From: CAVSLM01 sp963728895
Lineage (GTDB): Bacteria > Pseudomonadota > Gammaproteobacteria > JBBQDK01
Length of the DNA stretch: 64,000 nt
NCBI GenBank assembly: GCA_963728895.1
Contig: CAVSLM010000001.1
Location: forward strand, 620,001-684,000
Reading direction: 5' to 3'
Below, piece by piece: positions 19,288-28,605 of this stretch. Below the pieces are notes generated by a model, which saw only the letters and a list, made by a program, of their open reading frames with translations, was not told the DNA's origin and made no database searches. Every line of letters begins with the position of its first letter. Within the stretch, counting starts at the first letter, position 1. The translations under genes were made by a program, and so were the position numbers.

Positions 19288-20910
19288 TCACTGGGCGGTG
19301 CGGTTGGAGACCGGTACGAAGAGTGTCTGCCCGGGATAGATGACGGTGCGCCGGGTCATCTTGTTTACCGACAAGAGGTCGGCGAGCCGTACGTCGTAGC
19401 TGGTGGCGATCACGATCGGGCTTTCGCCCTTGCGTACCACGTGCACCAAGCGATCGCCGACCTCGCGGCGGCGGGTCGGGCGTGCACGGGTCTCTGCGCG
19501 GACCCGCAGCCGTTGGCCTGGGTGGATGACATTCTCAGCGGGTCCGAGACCATTGAGCTCACGCAGCGCCGGCACGCTGATGTCGTTCGCAAGGGCGATT
19601 TGGGACAAAGTCTCGTTCGACTTCACCGAGTGAAAAGCCGCGCTCGTGTCGACAGCCACTGGCCGTGCCGCGGATGCTTCCGGCTTCAAATCCCCGATGG
19701 TGGTTTTCGCCACCTGTGTTGCCCTGCTTGCGCCGGTCGGCAACCACACCTCGAGGCCCGAGGGCAGCGGTACCCGTCCCTGCGCGCCGGCGGGTGTCCA
19801 GGCGCTGTTGAGCGCCACCAGGTCCTTGAGTGCGACACCCTGCTCGCGCGCCAGGTGATGCGCCGGTACGCTGTGCTTCAACACGATGCGCCGCACCGGC
19901 GCCGGACGGTCGTAGTGCACGCCTCCAGGAAAATAGCGTTCGGGTTTCCGGGCGATTTCCCGCGCCGCCAGGAATTCGGCGTAGAAGTTGCGCGACGCGA
20001 AGCCAAACGCCGGGCCCTGGTAGTTGCGCACGATGCGGCCAAAATCGGTCCCGTATTCCGACTCGGCGCGCAACATGCCCGGGATGCCATGGTTGTAGGA
20101 GGTGATGGCCATGGGCCAGCTGCCGAGCTCGGCATAGGCCGCGCCCAGATAGCGCGCCGCACCACGGGCCGAGGCGACGGGGTCGCGGCGTTCGTCGACG
20201 GCCCTGTTGATGGTGAGGAAACGCCGTCCTGCGCCACGGGTGAACTGCCATACGCCCACCGCGCCCGCAGTGGACTGCGCGTGATTCTGGAACGAGGATT
20301 CCACGTGCGGGAGGTAGGCCAGATCCTCGGGCAGACCGGCGTCGCGGAAGATCTCGCGGAACAGCGTGTCATAGCGCCCGCTGCTTTCGAGCCCGCTCAG
20401 GAATCGCTCGCGCATGCCGCGCTGAGTACGCACACGCTCGTGCGCCTCGAAAATCGCGGCCGTGCCCCCTACCTGTGCAATGCGCCGGCGCAAGTCCCGT
20501 TCGCCGGCATCCAGCCAGGCGCCCGCGCGCACCTTGTCCGCCAGCGTGCGCAGGCGCTGCTCCAGTGCTTCGCGGCGTTCGGATACGAAGTCGCGCTGCT
20601 CGCGCGTGAGGCCTTCCTCCACCGCTCCCGGCAGGTCCATCACCTCGTAAATCAGGTTGAGGTACTCGGTATCGTGCAGCGCGACCTGGCTGCGGCTCCA
20701 TTGCGTGAACACCTGACGCCAAAAGGCGACGGGCTCGCGTAGTGCGTCGGGTACGGGGAAGGGGTCATGCAAAGCTGCGTGCTGCGACGCCGGAGTTACG
20801 TCGGCATCGACGCTTCGCGTTCGTTCGGCTGCACCAGAAGGAGTCACCGCGAGCACCAGCACCAGGGCCGAAACAGTGGATCCGAGCCCGACACGAAAGA
20901 GCCGCAGCAT
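19288..20910 (-). CDS. mltD: Membrane-bound/periplasmic lytic murein transglycosylase with LysM domains (MltD-like)
   Basis: 540 residues. N-terminal signal sequence (LGSTVSALVLVLAVTPSGAA). The SLT (lysozyme-like) domain lies at about 185-310, with catalytic Glu in YLPHVESSFQ, then GAVGVWQFTRGAGR and AITSYNHG. Two clear C-terminal LysM repeats (about 425-475, beginning FHSVKSNETLSQIA, and about 490-535, beginning VHVVRKGESP) bind glycan; a third, weaker one is at about 350-405. MltD-type enzymes cut the MurNAc-GlcNAc bond to give anhydro-muropeptides. It is the first gene of a two-gene unit with the class A PBP. Confidence 0.9.
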   Translation of the reverse strand: MLRLFRVGLGSTVSALVLVLAVTPSGAAERTRSVDADVTPASQHAALHDPFPVPDALREPVAFWRQVFTQWSRSQVALHDTEYLNLIYEVMDLPGAVEEGLTREQRDFVSERREALEQRLRTLADKVRAGAWLDAGERDLRRRIAQVGGTAAIFEAHERVRTQRGMRERFLSGLESSGRYDTLFREIFRDAGLPEDLAYLPHVESSFQNHAQSTAGAVGVWQFTRGAGRRFLTINRAVDERRDPVASARGAARYLGAAYAELGSWPMAITSYNHGIPGMLRAESEYGTDFGRIVRNYQGPAFGFASRNFYAEFLAAREIARKPERYFPGGVHYDRPAPVRRIVLKHSVPAHHLAREQGVALKDLVALNSAWTPAGAQGRVPLPSGLEVWLPTGASRATQVAKTTIGDLKPEASAARPVAVDTSAAFHSVKSNETLSQIALANDISVPALRELNGLGPAENVIHPGQRLRVRAETRARPTRRREVGDRLVHVVRKGESPIVIATSYDVRLADLLSVNKMTRRTVIYPGQTLFVPVSNRTAQ

Positions 20911-21471
20911 AGGTTCTTATGCCTTCTTCTTGATTCCGGTTTTAGGTCCGAGAGTGCGCGGATCATAGCACGCCGAATACGACCGTGGGGAGGTGAATCG
21001 ATGAGCTTGGTGACGTTCCGCAGTACGCCCCGACTGCTCGTGCATGGCCCATGCCATCAATACCTTCGACGCAGCAGAGTAAAGGTGGATTTCCAGCCGT
21101 CACCGTCCGGGTGACCGCCGGACTAGGCCTCGCGAACATTCCTGCTCCCGGCGCCCGCCACATCAACGGCGCGGTGATCGTAGTTTTCGGCCGGGAACCG
21201 GTGCTCTTCATGGTCTGTGCGCGCCGACGCGCCGGCGCTGCGGCGACTTCCCGTCGCCTTGCACGGCAGCTTTCTTGACAATGTCCGAAAGCGTGCCTTA
21301 TAAGCTAACAAGCAGCATATAACGATAACAGAGACAGGCCGCCACGCTCGTCCTGATCGGGACGCAAGTCGGTTGGTGTATCTGCCGGCCCCTTGCCGGC
21401 CACGCGCGGTGGCGGAGCCGGATCCATACGGCGCACAGAATTAAAATCCCAGCTGCGGTGAGGAGGTCACC
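20911..21471. other. Divergent intergenic region between mltD-like gene and a small membrane-protein gene
   Basis: About 560 bp. Short open frames exist on both strands but none has a ribosome site and recognisable sequence together. It should contain the promoter of the minus-strand lytic transglycosylase gene and of the plus-strand gene at 21472; a candidate for the latter is listed separately. Confidence 0.4.
21275..21304 (+). promoter_or_regulatory. Candidate sigma-70 promoter
   Basis: A perfect -35 TTGACA (21275-21280) and a -10 TATAAG (21299-21304) with an 18-bp spacer, in a locally AT-rich stretch about 170 bp upstream of the gene at 21472. Inference from consensus only. Confidence 0.4.
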
Positions 21472-21750
21472 ATGGAGGAGAGCAGCAGGCCGTTAACCGG
21501 TCCGGAGCTGATCGCACTCTGTATGCTGGTGCTGGTGGTTGCGGTGTTCTCGTGGCTCTGCGCGATCTTTTTCACCGTGCATGCCCTATGCCGCGGATCC
21601 GTGCAAGTGCCGGCCGTCGGGGTGCAGAGGAGTGTGACCGGCACTTCCCTGACGGGGCCACGCGCGCGGCTGCGGTTGCGCGCGTCCGTGAGTGTCCTTC
21701 TGGGCGTCGCGCTCGCGTTTGGCGTGGCGTGGGCCGTCCACGTGATTTGA
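21472..21750 (+). CDS. Small two-helix membrane protein, function unknown
   Basis: 92 residues. A strong ribosome site (AGGAGG, 5 bp before ATG) supports translation. Two predicted TM helices: about 12-38 (LIALCMLVLVVAVFSWLCAI) and about 70-91 (VSVLLGVALAFGVAWAVHVI), separated by a basic loop (GPRARLRLRAS). I do not recognise a family. It stands alone between a divergent and a convergent neighbour. Confidence 0.65.
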   Translation: MEESSRPLTGPELIALCMLVLVVAVFSWLCAIFFTVHALCRGSVQVPAVGVQRSVTGTSLTGPRARLRLRASVSVLLGVALAFGVAWAVHVI

Positions 21751-21783
21751 ACTTCGGAGGTCGACCCTGGGTGGGCGAGCCCT

Positions 21784-21957
21784 TCATCCGAGCAACGCGC
21801 GCGCCGCACGTGCCTCGGCCGTCACCAGGTGGTTGATGTCGCAACCGGCTGGGAAACGCAGGTAGCCCGCAAATCTTATCAGCCGGTCGGCGGCTGGCCC
21901 GGAAGTGAAATGGATCGCAGGGAAGGTCCGGCGTTCTTCACGATCGCCGAACAATGA
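21784..21957 (-). pseudogene. Gene tail, possibly thioredoxin-fold
   Basis: A minus-strand frame of about 57 codons with no start ends in a stop at 21784. The peptide (FGDREERRTFPAIHFTSG, then DRLIRFAGYLRFPAG and a helical end) has the rhythm of the last strand and helix of a thioredoxin-like fold (PT-hydrophobic strand, dG..., GY). The rest of the gene is absent; upstream lies a 32-bp sequence repeated elsewhere in the window. It is probably a deletion remnant. Confidence 0.35.
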
Positions 21958-21994
21958 CGTTCATGCCGCCGGCCTATCGCGGTTCTGGCGGTTT

Positions 21995-22026
21995 CGCCAG
22001 CTCCCGGGATGCTGGTGAGATTTCCG
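21995..22026. repeat. 32-bp dispersed repeat, copy 1
   Basis: These 32 bp (starting CGCCAGCTCCCGGGATG) recur at 62621-62652 in the same orientation with one mismatch. Both copies are intergenic. They may be a small dispersed repeat or the common end of a lost mobile segment. Confidence 0.7.
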
Positions 22027-22063
22027 CGTTATATAAGCTTCTTGTCAAGATTGCGCCACGATA

Positions 22064-22441
22064 CTAATCGCCCGAGAAGGCGATGGTGCTGATCAATGCA
22101 AGCTCGGCCTGACGCGAGTCCAGTCGCGTGTGTTGTACCACGATGGGAACATCGGACTCGATCACGCTGGCGTAATCGGTGTCGGTGGGGATCGGCTCCG
22201 GGTCATCGAGCTCGTTGAAGCGCACGTGACGCGTACGTTGCGCGCCGACCGTAATCGTGTAGGGCCCGGCCGGAGGCCGGTCCTTGAAGAACACGGTGAT
22301 GTGCACCTGGGCATCCTGTGCGCCGGCATTGAGGATGCAACAGGTCTCGTGACTGGTCATCTCCGGTTCCGGGCCGTGGCTGCGGCCGGGGATGTATCCC
22401 TCGGCGATGGCCCACCTGTGCTTGCCGATTGCTGCGCTCAT
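22064..22441 (-). CDS. ASRT-family protein (sensory rhodopsin transducer-like)
   Basis: 125 residues with a strong AGGAGG ribosome site. The sequence matches the Anabaena sensory rhodopsin transducer family over its length: WAIAEGYIPGRSHGPEPEMT, HETCCILNAG, GPYTITVGAQRTRHVRFNEL, PTDTDYASVIESDVPIVVQH and TRLDSRQAELAL. The family forms small soluble beta-sandwich oligomers; most members occur without a rhodopsin, and comparative work has proposed a small-molecule (carbohydrate-like) ligand. No rhodopsin gene is in this window. It lies 151 bp downstream of, and on the same strand as, the FAD/Fe-S dehydrogenase gene, so it may be the last gene of that operon. Confidence 0.85.
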   Translation of the reverse strand: MSAAIGKHRWAIAEGYIPGRSHGPEPEMTSHETCCILNAGAQDAQVHITVFFKDRPPAGPYTITVGAQRTRHVRFNELDDPEPIPTDTDYASVIESDVPIVVQHTRLDSRQAELALISTIAFSGD

Positions 22442-22592
22442 CGTCTCTCCTCCTGCGCGCGTACGCTACCGACAAACGCAGTGCGTCGCTGCGCTTCCCC
22501 GGCGGCGCGGTTCCTTCCGGTTGAATTGCCACTGCGTATGGAAGCGCCAGCCCGGCACGGAACCGTCGGTGCTGGAACCCTCATGTGTGCCC

Positions 22593-25500
22593 TCACCGGC
22601 GCCGGGCCCTCAGGCTGCTTAGCAGCAGGGCGCCGCCTGCTACCGCGAGGCCCGCCACGGCGGCCGCCCGCGCCTGCTCGCGGCGCCGCTCGCGTTCCCG
22701 CCGCTGCTCGATCGCAGCTTCGGGAAGGCCACCGCGCGGCACTCCTTCCTGCATGGCGAGCTGCAGCACCTGCGCGAGATGTAACGCGCGGCGATGCGTG
22801 GTCTGTGCAATCTGCTCGCGGCAGCTGAAACCGTCGGCGACGATCAGAGTGTCGCGCCCGGCGTTGCGCACTGCAGGCAGCAGCGCACGCTCGCCGCAAG
22901 CAATGGAAACGTCGTACTTCGGGCCGCGCTCGAAACCGAACGATCCGGCCATGCCGCAACAGCCGGAGTCCAGCACTTCGAAGTCCAGTCCCAGGGCGCC
23001 GAGCAGTTTCTTCTCGGGCCCGGTCTCGAGCACCGCGCTGTGGTTGCAGTGCATCTGCACCAGTGCCTTGCGGCGCAGTGTGGGCGGGCGGAAGTGCGGC
23101 GCGCGCTCGATGAGGAACTCGCTCAGCAGGAAAGTCTGCTGGCGCAGCCGCCGCGCCACCTGATCGTGGGGGAAGAGATTGACCAGCTCGTCGCGGAATA
23201 CCGCCACGCAGGAAGGCTCCAGTCCGACGATGGGGATGCCGGAGTTGATTTCCCCGCCGAGCTCGTGCAGCGTGCGCCGCAGCAGGCGCTTGGCGCGATC
23301 AAGCATGCCGAAGTCGTACAGCGGACGCCCGCAGCACACCGCCTGTCGTGGCACCCGTACCTCGAAGCCCGCCTGTTCCAGCACCTCCACGGCGGCCTGC
23401 GCCGTTTCGGGATGATAGTAGTTGTTGAAAGTATCCGGCCACAGGATCACCGCTTCGCCGCCTGTGGCGCGCTGCGGCCGCCGGCGGAACCAACGCTGAA
23501 AGCTCTGCGCGGCAAACGGCGGGATGCGGCGCGGCTGCGGCATGCCGACCACAGCCTTGGCGATGTTGGCGAGCACCGGCGTCTGCGTGACCAGATTCAC
23601 CAACCCCGGCGCATGCGAGGCGAGCCGCGCCCAGACGTCGATCAACCCGAAGGCATAGGCAGGGACCGGACGCAAATGGCCCTCGTAGTAGTGTGACAGG
23701 AACTCGGCCTTGTAGGTCGCCATGTCCACGTTCACCGGACACTCGCCCTTGCAACCTTTGCACGCCAGGCACAGGTCGAGCGCCTCGCGTACCGCATCCT
23801 CGCGCCAGCCGTGGGTGATCACCTCGCCCTTCAGCATCTCGAACAGCAGGCGCGAGCGCCCGCGCGTGTTGTGCATCTCCTCGCGGGTCACCATGAAGCT
23901 TGGGCACATCACGCCGCCGGAGGTGCGGCGGCACTTGCCCACGCCCACGCAACGCAGCGTCGCATTGGCGAAACTGCCGTTGTCGTGCGGGAACTGGAAA
24001 TGGGTGTGCAGCTGCGGCGGGTCGTAGTTGACGCCGAGGCGCAGGTTCTCGTCCATGCGATAGGCATCGATGACCTTGCCCGGATTCATCTTCCACTGCG
24101 GATCCCAGATCGACTTGAACTCCCGGAAAGCTTCGACCAGCTGCAGGCCGTACATCTTGGACAGCAGCTCGCCGCGCGCCTGCCCGTCACCGTGCTCACC
24201 GGAAAACGAGCCTCCGAGATGCACCACGAGATCGGCGGCCTCCTCCACGAAACGCCGGTAGCGCGCGATGCCGTCGGCGGTTTTCAGCTCGAAGTCGATG
24301 CGGGTATGGATGCATCCCTGGCCGAAGTGGCCGTACAAATCGCATTCGTAGCCGAACTTCTCGAACAGCGCGCGCAGCCCGCGCAGATAGCGCCCGACCT
24401 TGTCGGGAGCAACCGCCGAGTCCTCCCACCCGGGCCAGGTGTCCTTCTTGCCGGGGACGTGCGCGGTGGCGCCGAGGCCGGATTCCCGGATCTCCCACAC
24501 CCGGCTCTCCTGCTCCATGTCATCGAACAGCTTCATCTGCGGCGGATGCTTCGAGCGCCGCAGATCGTCCATGAGCTTGCGCGCACGCTGGTCCGACTCC
24601 TCCTTGGTTTCACCGCCGAATTCCACCAGCAGCCAGCCGTGACCATCGGGCAACAGCTTGAGGTCCTGCGGGTGCATGTCGGTAAGGTGCATGTCTCCGA
24701 CCAGCCGGCTGTCGATGCCTTCGCAGCCGACCGGTTCGTGGCGCATCACCTCCGGGATGTGGTCGGCGGCCTGGTAGATGTCCGGGTAGCCCAGCACCAG
24801 CAGGGTACGCGCCGGTGGACTGTGCACCAGACGCACCGTTGCCTCCAGCACCACCACGCAGGTACCTTCCGAGCCGACCAGCGCGCGGGCGACCTGAAAA
24901 TCCTTCTCCGGCAGCAGATCGTCCAGGTTGTAGCCTGACACCCGGCGCGGGATGTCCGGATAGCGAGCGCGGATCTGGTCCGCATATCGGTCGCGCAACG
25001 CGCCGAGCCGCCGGTAGATTTCAGCACGCGCTCCCCCCTGCGCGAGGATGCGCCGGTAATCTTCGTCACTGGTGGCTCCGACGCGCATGCGCAGGCCTTC
25101 GTAGGTCAGAACCTCCAGCTCGACGATATTGTCTGAGGTGCGCCCACCCATGACCGAGTGGATCCCGCAGGAGTTGTTGCCGATCATGCCGCCCAGCGTG
25201 TTGTGGTCGTGGGTGGCCGGATCGGGAGCGAACGTGAGGTGATGGCGCTCGGCGCCATGGCGCAGCTGATCGAGGATCACACCCGGCTGCACGCGGGCGA
25301 TGCGCCGCTCCGGGTCGAGCTCCAGTACATGATGCATGTACTTCGACAGGTCGATGATGACTGCGACATTGCAGCACTGTCCGGCGAGACTGGTCCCGCA
25401 GCCGCGCGACAGCACCGGTGCGCCGTGCTCGCGACATGACGCAAGCGTGGCTACGACGTCCTCGGCATGGCGCGGCATCACCACCCCGATCGGGACCTGG

Positions 25501-25667
25501 CGGTAGTTGGAGCCGTCGGTCGCGTACAGCGCGCGGGTTCCGGCATCGAAGCGCACCTCGCCTTCGATGCGCCGCCCGAGCTCGGCGGCAAGCGCGCGCA
25601 CGTCCAGATCATGGGCGCCATGTGCTACGGATCTCTGCGCAGGTTTCTCCAGCTCGCGCTGCAGCAC
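22593..25667 (-). CDS. FAD-linked oxidase / Fe-S oxidoreductase fusion (YdiJ-like 2-hydroxyacid dehydrogenase)
   Basis: 1024 residues if the GTG at 25667 is used; that GTG has AGGAGG 5 bp upstream, while the open frame runs further into the previous gene. The N-terminal half is a PCMH-type FAD domain (about 50-290; SRGCGTSLAGQCCN, GMIGNNSCG) with an FAD-oxidase C-terminal domain. The second half has 4Fe-4S cysteines (CVGVGKCRR about 572; CLACKGCKGECP about 632) and two CCG motifs (CCGRPLYDFG about 780; SGCCGMAGSFG about 900). Such fusions oxidise D-2-hydroxyacids such as D-lactate or D-2-hydroxyglutarate and pass electrons on. A hydrophobic C-terminus (AVAGLAVAGGALLLSSL) suggests membrane association. 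It is the third gene in a row with the enolase-superfamily and TPP enzymes. Confidence 0.9.
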   Translation of the reverse strand: MLQRELEKPAQRSVAHGAHDLDVRALAAELGRRIEGEVRFDAGTRALYATDGSNYRQVPIGVVMPRHAEDVVATLASCREHGAPVLSRGCGTSLAGQCCNVAVIIDLSKYMHHVLELDPERRIARVQPGVILDQLRHGAERHHLTFAPDPATHDHNTLGGMIGNNSCGIHSVMGGRTSDNIVELEVLTYEGLRMRVGATSDEDYRRILAQGGARAEIYRRLGALRDRYADQIRARYPDIPRRVSGYNLDDLLPEKDFQVARALVGSEGTCVVVLEATVRLVHSPPARTLLVLGYPDIYQAADHIPEVMRHEPVGCEGIDSRLVGDMHLTDMHPQDLKLLPDGHGWLLVEFGGETKEESDQRARKLMDDLRRSKHPPQMKLFDDMEQESRVWEIRESGLGATAHVPGKKDTWPGWEDSAVAPDKVGRYLRGLRALFEKFGYECDLYGHFGQGCIHTRIDFELKTADGIARYRRFVEEAADLVVHLGGSFSGEHGDGQARGELLSKMYGLQLVEAFREFKSIWDPQWKMNPGKVIDAYRMDENLRLGVNYDPPQLHTHFQFPHDNGSFANATLRCVGVGKCRRTSGGVMCPSFMVTREEMHNTRGRSRLLFEMLKGEVITHGWREDAVREALDLCLACKGCKGECPVNVDMATYKAEFLSHYYEGHLRPVPAYAFGLIDVWARLASHAPGLVNLVTQTPVLANIAKAVVGMPQPRRIPPFAAQSFQRWFRRRPQRATGGEAVILWPDTFNNYYHPETAQAAVEVLEQAGFEVRVPRQAVCCGRPLYDFGMLDRAKRLLRRTLHELGGEINSGIPIVGLEPSCVAVFRDELVNLFPHDQVARRLRQQTFLLSEFLIERAPHFRPPTLRRKALVQMHCNHSAVLETGPEKKLLGALGLDFEVLDSGCCGMAGSFGFERGPKYDVSIACGERALLPAVRNAGRDTLIVADGFSCREQIAQTTHRRALHLAQVLQLAMQEGVPRGGLPEAAIEQRRERERRREQARAAAVAGLAVAGGALLLSSLRARRR

Positions 25668-25687
25668 GTCATCCTCCTGGCGCGGTC

Positions 25688-26791
25688 TCACACCGCGTAA
25701 CGTTGGGCATCGGCATTCTTGAATTCGAGGCCCAGTCCGGGGCGCGAGCGGTCGGGATACAGCGTTCCGTCGCGCGGCGGTTGAACGCCGTCGAACAGCA
25801 GGTGTTCGATGCGCACGTGATCGTGAAAGTATTCCATGTGCCGGACCGGGCGCGCGGCACAGCACGCGTGCAAATGCAGCGCCGGTGCGGTGTGGCTCGA
25901 CAGCGGCAGGTTGTGGGCGTCGCACAGCGCGGCAACGCCCAGGAATCCGGTCACGCCGCCGCAGCGCGTCGCATCGGCCTGCAGCACGTCTACGGCCTGC
26001 GCGGCGAGCAGGGTGCGGAAGTACGGCAGGTGATAGCCGTATTCGCCCGTGGTGATTTCCATACCCGGCGGCGCGCGGTCGCGCACCAGGCGCAGACCTT
26101 CCACGTCGTCCGAGCTCACCGGCTCCTCAAACCAGCTGACACCCAGCCCGTGAAAATCCGCGGCCTTGTCCAGCGCCTGCTTGCGGCTGTAGGCGCCATT
26201 GGCATCGACGAACAGCTGGGCATCGAAGCCGATGGCTTCGCGCGCCGCACGCACGCGCTCGACGTCGTGATCCGGATGGCGGCCGGTTTTCATCTTCACG
26301 CTGCCGATGCCGCTCCGGACCCACTCCGCCAGCTGGCCCTGCAGCTGCTCGATGGTGTACGAGGTGAACCCGCCACTGCCGTAGACCGGCGTCCCGTCGC
26401 GCACGCCATCCAGCAGGGTCACCAGCGGCAGATCCAGCAGCCGTGCCTTGAGATCCCACAGCGCGGCATCGATCGCAGAGATGGCCATGGAGGCGATGCC
26501 CGGTCTTCCGAGGTTTCGCACCGCCGCAACCAGTGTGGTCCAGCAGGCGCCGACCGACAGCGCATCGGAACCCTGTACCCGCTCGGCGAGCTTGCCCCGG
26601 ATGAGCTCGGCGACCGCGCGATCGCCATAGGTGTAGCCCAGTCCCTCGCGACCCGCGGCCCGACATCGCACCAGCACCAGCATGGTCGAGTTCCACTCGA
26701 GCGTGCCGTCGGACTCCGGCGCCTCCGTGGGAATCCGGTAGGCGGAGACGTTGAGCCGCTCAATCGGTACTGCGTCGCTGCGCGTGCCCAT
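25688..26791 (-). CDS. Enolase-superfamily enzyme (mandelate racemase/muconate lactonising type)
   Basis: 367 residues from ATG 26791, the first start within the conserved region. A capping domain is followed by a TIM barrel with the expected catalytic set: KMKTGR (Lys-x-Lys, about 175), FVDANGAY (Asp), FEEPVSSDD (Glu), TGEYGY (Glu) and a late SSHTAPALH (His). The Lys-x-Lys plus His pattern suits the mandelate racemase subgroup, which includes acid-sugar dehydratases and racemases; the substrate cannot be read from sequence. It starts 11 bp after the TPP-enzyme gene ends and ends about 20 bp before the dehydrogenase start, so the three form a tight operon for a hydroxy or sugar acid. Confidence 0.85.
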   Translation of the reverse strand: MGTRSDAVPIERLNVSAYRIPTEAPESDGTLEWNSTMLVLVRCRAAGREGLGYTYGDRAVAELIRGKLAERVQGSDALSVGACWTTLVAAVRNLGRPGIASMAISAIDAALWDLKARLLDLPLVTLLDGVRDGTPVYGSGGFTSYTIEQLQGQLAEWVRSGIGSVKMKTGRHPDHDVERVRAAREAIGFDAQLFVDANGAYSRKQALDKAADFHGLGVSWFEEPVSSDDVEGLRLVRDRAPPGMEITTGEYGYHLPYFRTLLAAQAVDVLQADATRCGGVTGFLGVAALCDAHNLPLSSHTAPALHLHACCAARPVRHMEYFHDHVRIEHLLFDGVQPPRDGTLYPDRSRPGLGLEFKNADAQRYAV

Positions 26792-26802
26792 GGTCGCCCG
26801 CC

Positions 26803-28605
26803 TCAGCCCTTGTCCCTGCTCCGGTGCGGCAAGACCGATTCGACGAACTCCTTGGCCGATTCCTTTACGATCCCGGCGGTTTCCGGGTCGCCGTGCAGCA
26901 GCGCCTGAACGAAATGCCTGGCCTGCTCGAAGCGGATGTGCGGCGGCAGCGGGGCGATCTTGGGATCGGTGTACGCTTCCAGGACTACCGGGCGACCCGC
27001 TGCCAGCGCCCGGTCCCATGCCGGGCCCACCGCCTCGGGCGTATCCACCCGTATGCCTTCGAAACCGATCAGCTCGGCGTAGCGCGCGTAGGGGAAGTCC
27101 GGCACGTTTTGCGATCCTTCGAACTTGGGGTCGCCGGACAGCACACGCTGTTCCCAGGTAACCTGGTTCAGGTCGCGATTGTTCAGCACCATGACGATCA
27201 GCCGTGGATTGCTCCAGCGCTTCCAGTACTTCGCCGCGGTGACCAGCTCGGCGTTCCCGTTCATCTGCATGGCGCCGTCCCCCACCAGGGCGACGACGGT
27301 GCGCTCGGGATGGGCGAACTTGGCGCCGATGGCATAAGGCACCCCAGGCCCCATGGTAGCGAGCCCACCGGAAAGCGATGCCATCATGCCTTTGCGGATC
27401 TTGAGGTCGCGCGCGTACCAGTTGGCTGCCGAGCCCGAATCGGACGTGAGGATGCAGTCGTCGGGCAGCCGCGAGGAAAGCTCCCAGAACACGCGTTGCG
27501 GATTGATGGGATCTCCGGAGCTCATCGCGCGCTCCTCGAGCAGCTTCCACCACGCGCCCACGCGCTGCTCGATGTCTTCGCGCCAGCGGCGATCGGTCTT
27601 GCGTTGCAGCCTTGGGATAAGCGCACGCAAGGTTTCCCCTGCGTCACCCACAAGATTTATTTCCATGGGATAGCGGATGCTCAGCTTGCGCGGGTCGATG
27701 TCGATCTGCACGCCGCGCGCCTGTCCTTCCTCAGGCAGGAACTCGGAATACGGGAAGTCGGAGCCCACCATCAGCAGGGTGTCGCACTCGCTCATCAGGT
27801 GCCAGCTGGGCTCGGTACCGAGCAGCCCGATCGAGCCGGTGACGTAGGGCAGGTCATCCGGCAGAACGGCCTTGCCGAGCAGCGCCTTGGCCACACCCGC
27901 ACCCAGCAGGTCGGCCGCCTCCATCACTTCGTCCGGCGCGCCGAGGGCGCCGGCGCCGACCAGCATCGCCACACGCTTGCCTGCGTTCAGCAGGTTCGCG
28001 GCACGATCCAGATCGGACTCGGTGGGCACCACGCGCGGCATGCTGCAGCCGATTCCGGAGTGCACGGTGCCGTGGGCACGCGGCGGTTTCTCCACTGCAG
28101 CGGACTCCTGCACGTCGTTCGGCACGATTACGCAGGTCACGGTGCGCATGGACTTGGCAATGCGTACTGCACGGTCGATCACGTGACGGGTCTGGGCCGG
28201 CGTGGTGATCATGCAGACGTACTCGCTCGCGACGTCCTTGAATAACGTCACCAGGTCCACTTCCTGCTGGTAATCGCCGCCCAGGGCCGCGCGGCTCTGC
28301 TGGCCGACGATGGCCACCACCGGCTGGTGATCGAGCTTGGCGTCGTAGAGCCCGTTCAGCAGATGAATGGCGCCTGGCCCTGAGGTCGCCAGACACACCC
28401 CGACCTCGCCGGTGAACTTGGCATGTGCGCATGCCATGAACGCGGCCATTTCCTCGTGGCGTGCCTGTATGAAATCGATTCTGTCGGAGGCGCGGTCGAG
28501 GGCACCGAGAAGACCGTTGATGCCGTCTCCGGGGTAGCCGAAGATGCGCCGGATGTCCCACTGCGACAGTCGTTCGAGTATGAAATCGCCGACGAGTTTG
28601 CTCAT
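26803..28605 (-). CDS. Thiamine pyrophosphate-dependent enzyme (pyruvate oxidase/acetolactate synthase-like)
   Basis: 600 residues from ATG 28605 (MSKLVGDFILERL), which has GGAGGA upstream; the open frame further upstream is not conserved. The PYR domain has FGYPGDGINGLLGAL and the catalytic Glu in QARHEEMAAFMA (about 50). A central domain follows, then the PP domain with the TPP motif VGDGAMQMNGNAEL ... LNNRDLNQ (GDG-x(~25)-NN). Family members decarboxylate 2-oxoacids such as pyruvate. First gene of the operon with the enolase-superfamily and FAD/Fe-S enzymes, which suggests oxidation of a 2-hydroxy/2-oxo acid intermediate. Confidence 0.88.
   Translation of the reverse strand: MSKLVGDFILERLSQWDIRRIFGYPGDGINGLLGALDRASDRIDFIQARHEEMAAFMACAHAKFTGEVGVCLATSGPGAIHLLNGLYDAKLDHQPVVAIVGQQSRAALGGDYQQEVDLVTLFKDVASEYVCMITTPAQTRHVIDRAVRIAKSMRTVTCVIVPNDVQESAAVEKPPRAHGTVHSGIGCSMPRVVPTESDLDRAANLLNAGKRVAMLVGAGALGAPDEVMEAADLLGAGVAKALLGKAVLPDDLPYVTGSIGLLGTEPSWHLMSECDTLLMVGSDFPYSEFLPEEGQARGVQIDIDPRKLSIRYPMEINLVGDAGETLRALIPRLQRKTDRRWREDIEQRVGAWWKLLEERAMSSGDPINPQRVFWELSSRLPDDCILTSDSGSAANWYARDLKIRKGMMASLSGGLATMGPGVPYAIGAKFAHPERTVVALVGDGAMQMNGNAELVTAAKYWKRWSNPRLIVMVLNNRDLNQVTWEQRVLSGDPKFEGSQNVPDFPYARYAELIGFEGIRVDTPEAVGPAWDRALAAGRPVVLEAYTDPKIAPLPPHIRFEQARHFVQALLHGDPETAGIVKESAKEFVESVLPHRSRDKG

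Noticed and set aside
26792..27553. Long N-terminal extension of the enolase-superfamily gene
   Set aside because: It overlaps the conserved PP domain of the TPP enzyme and has no homology; the ATG at 26791 begins the conserved protein.
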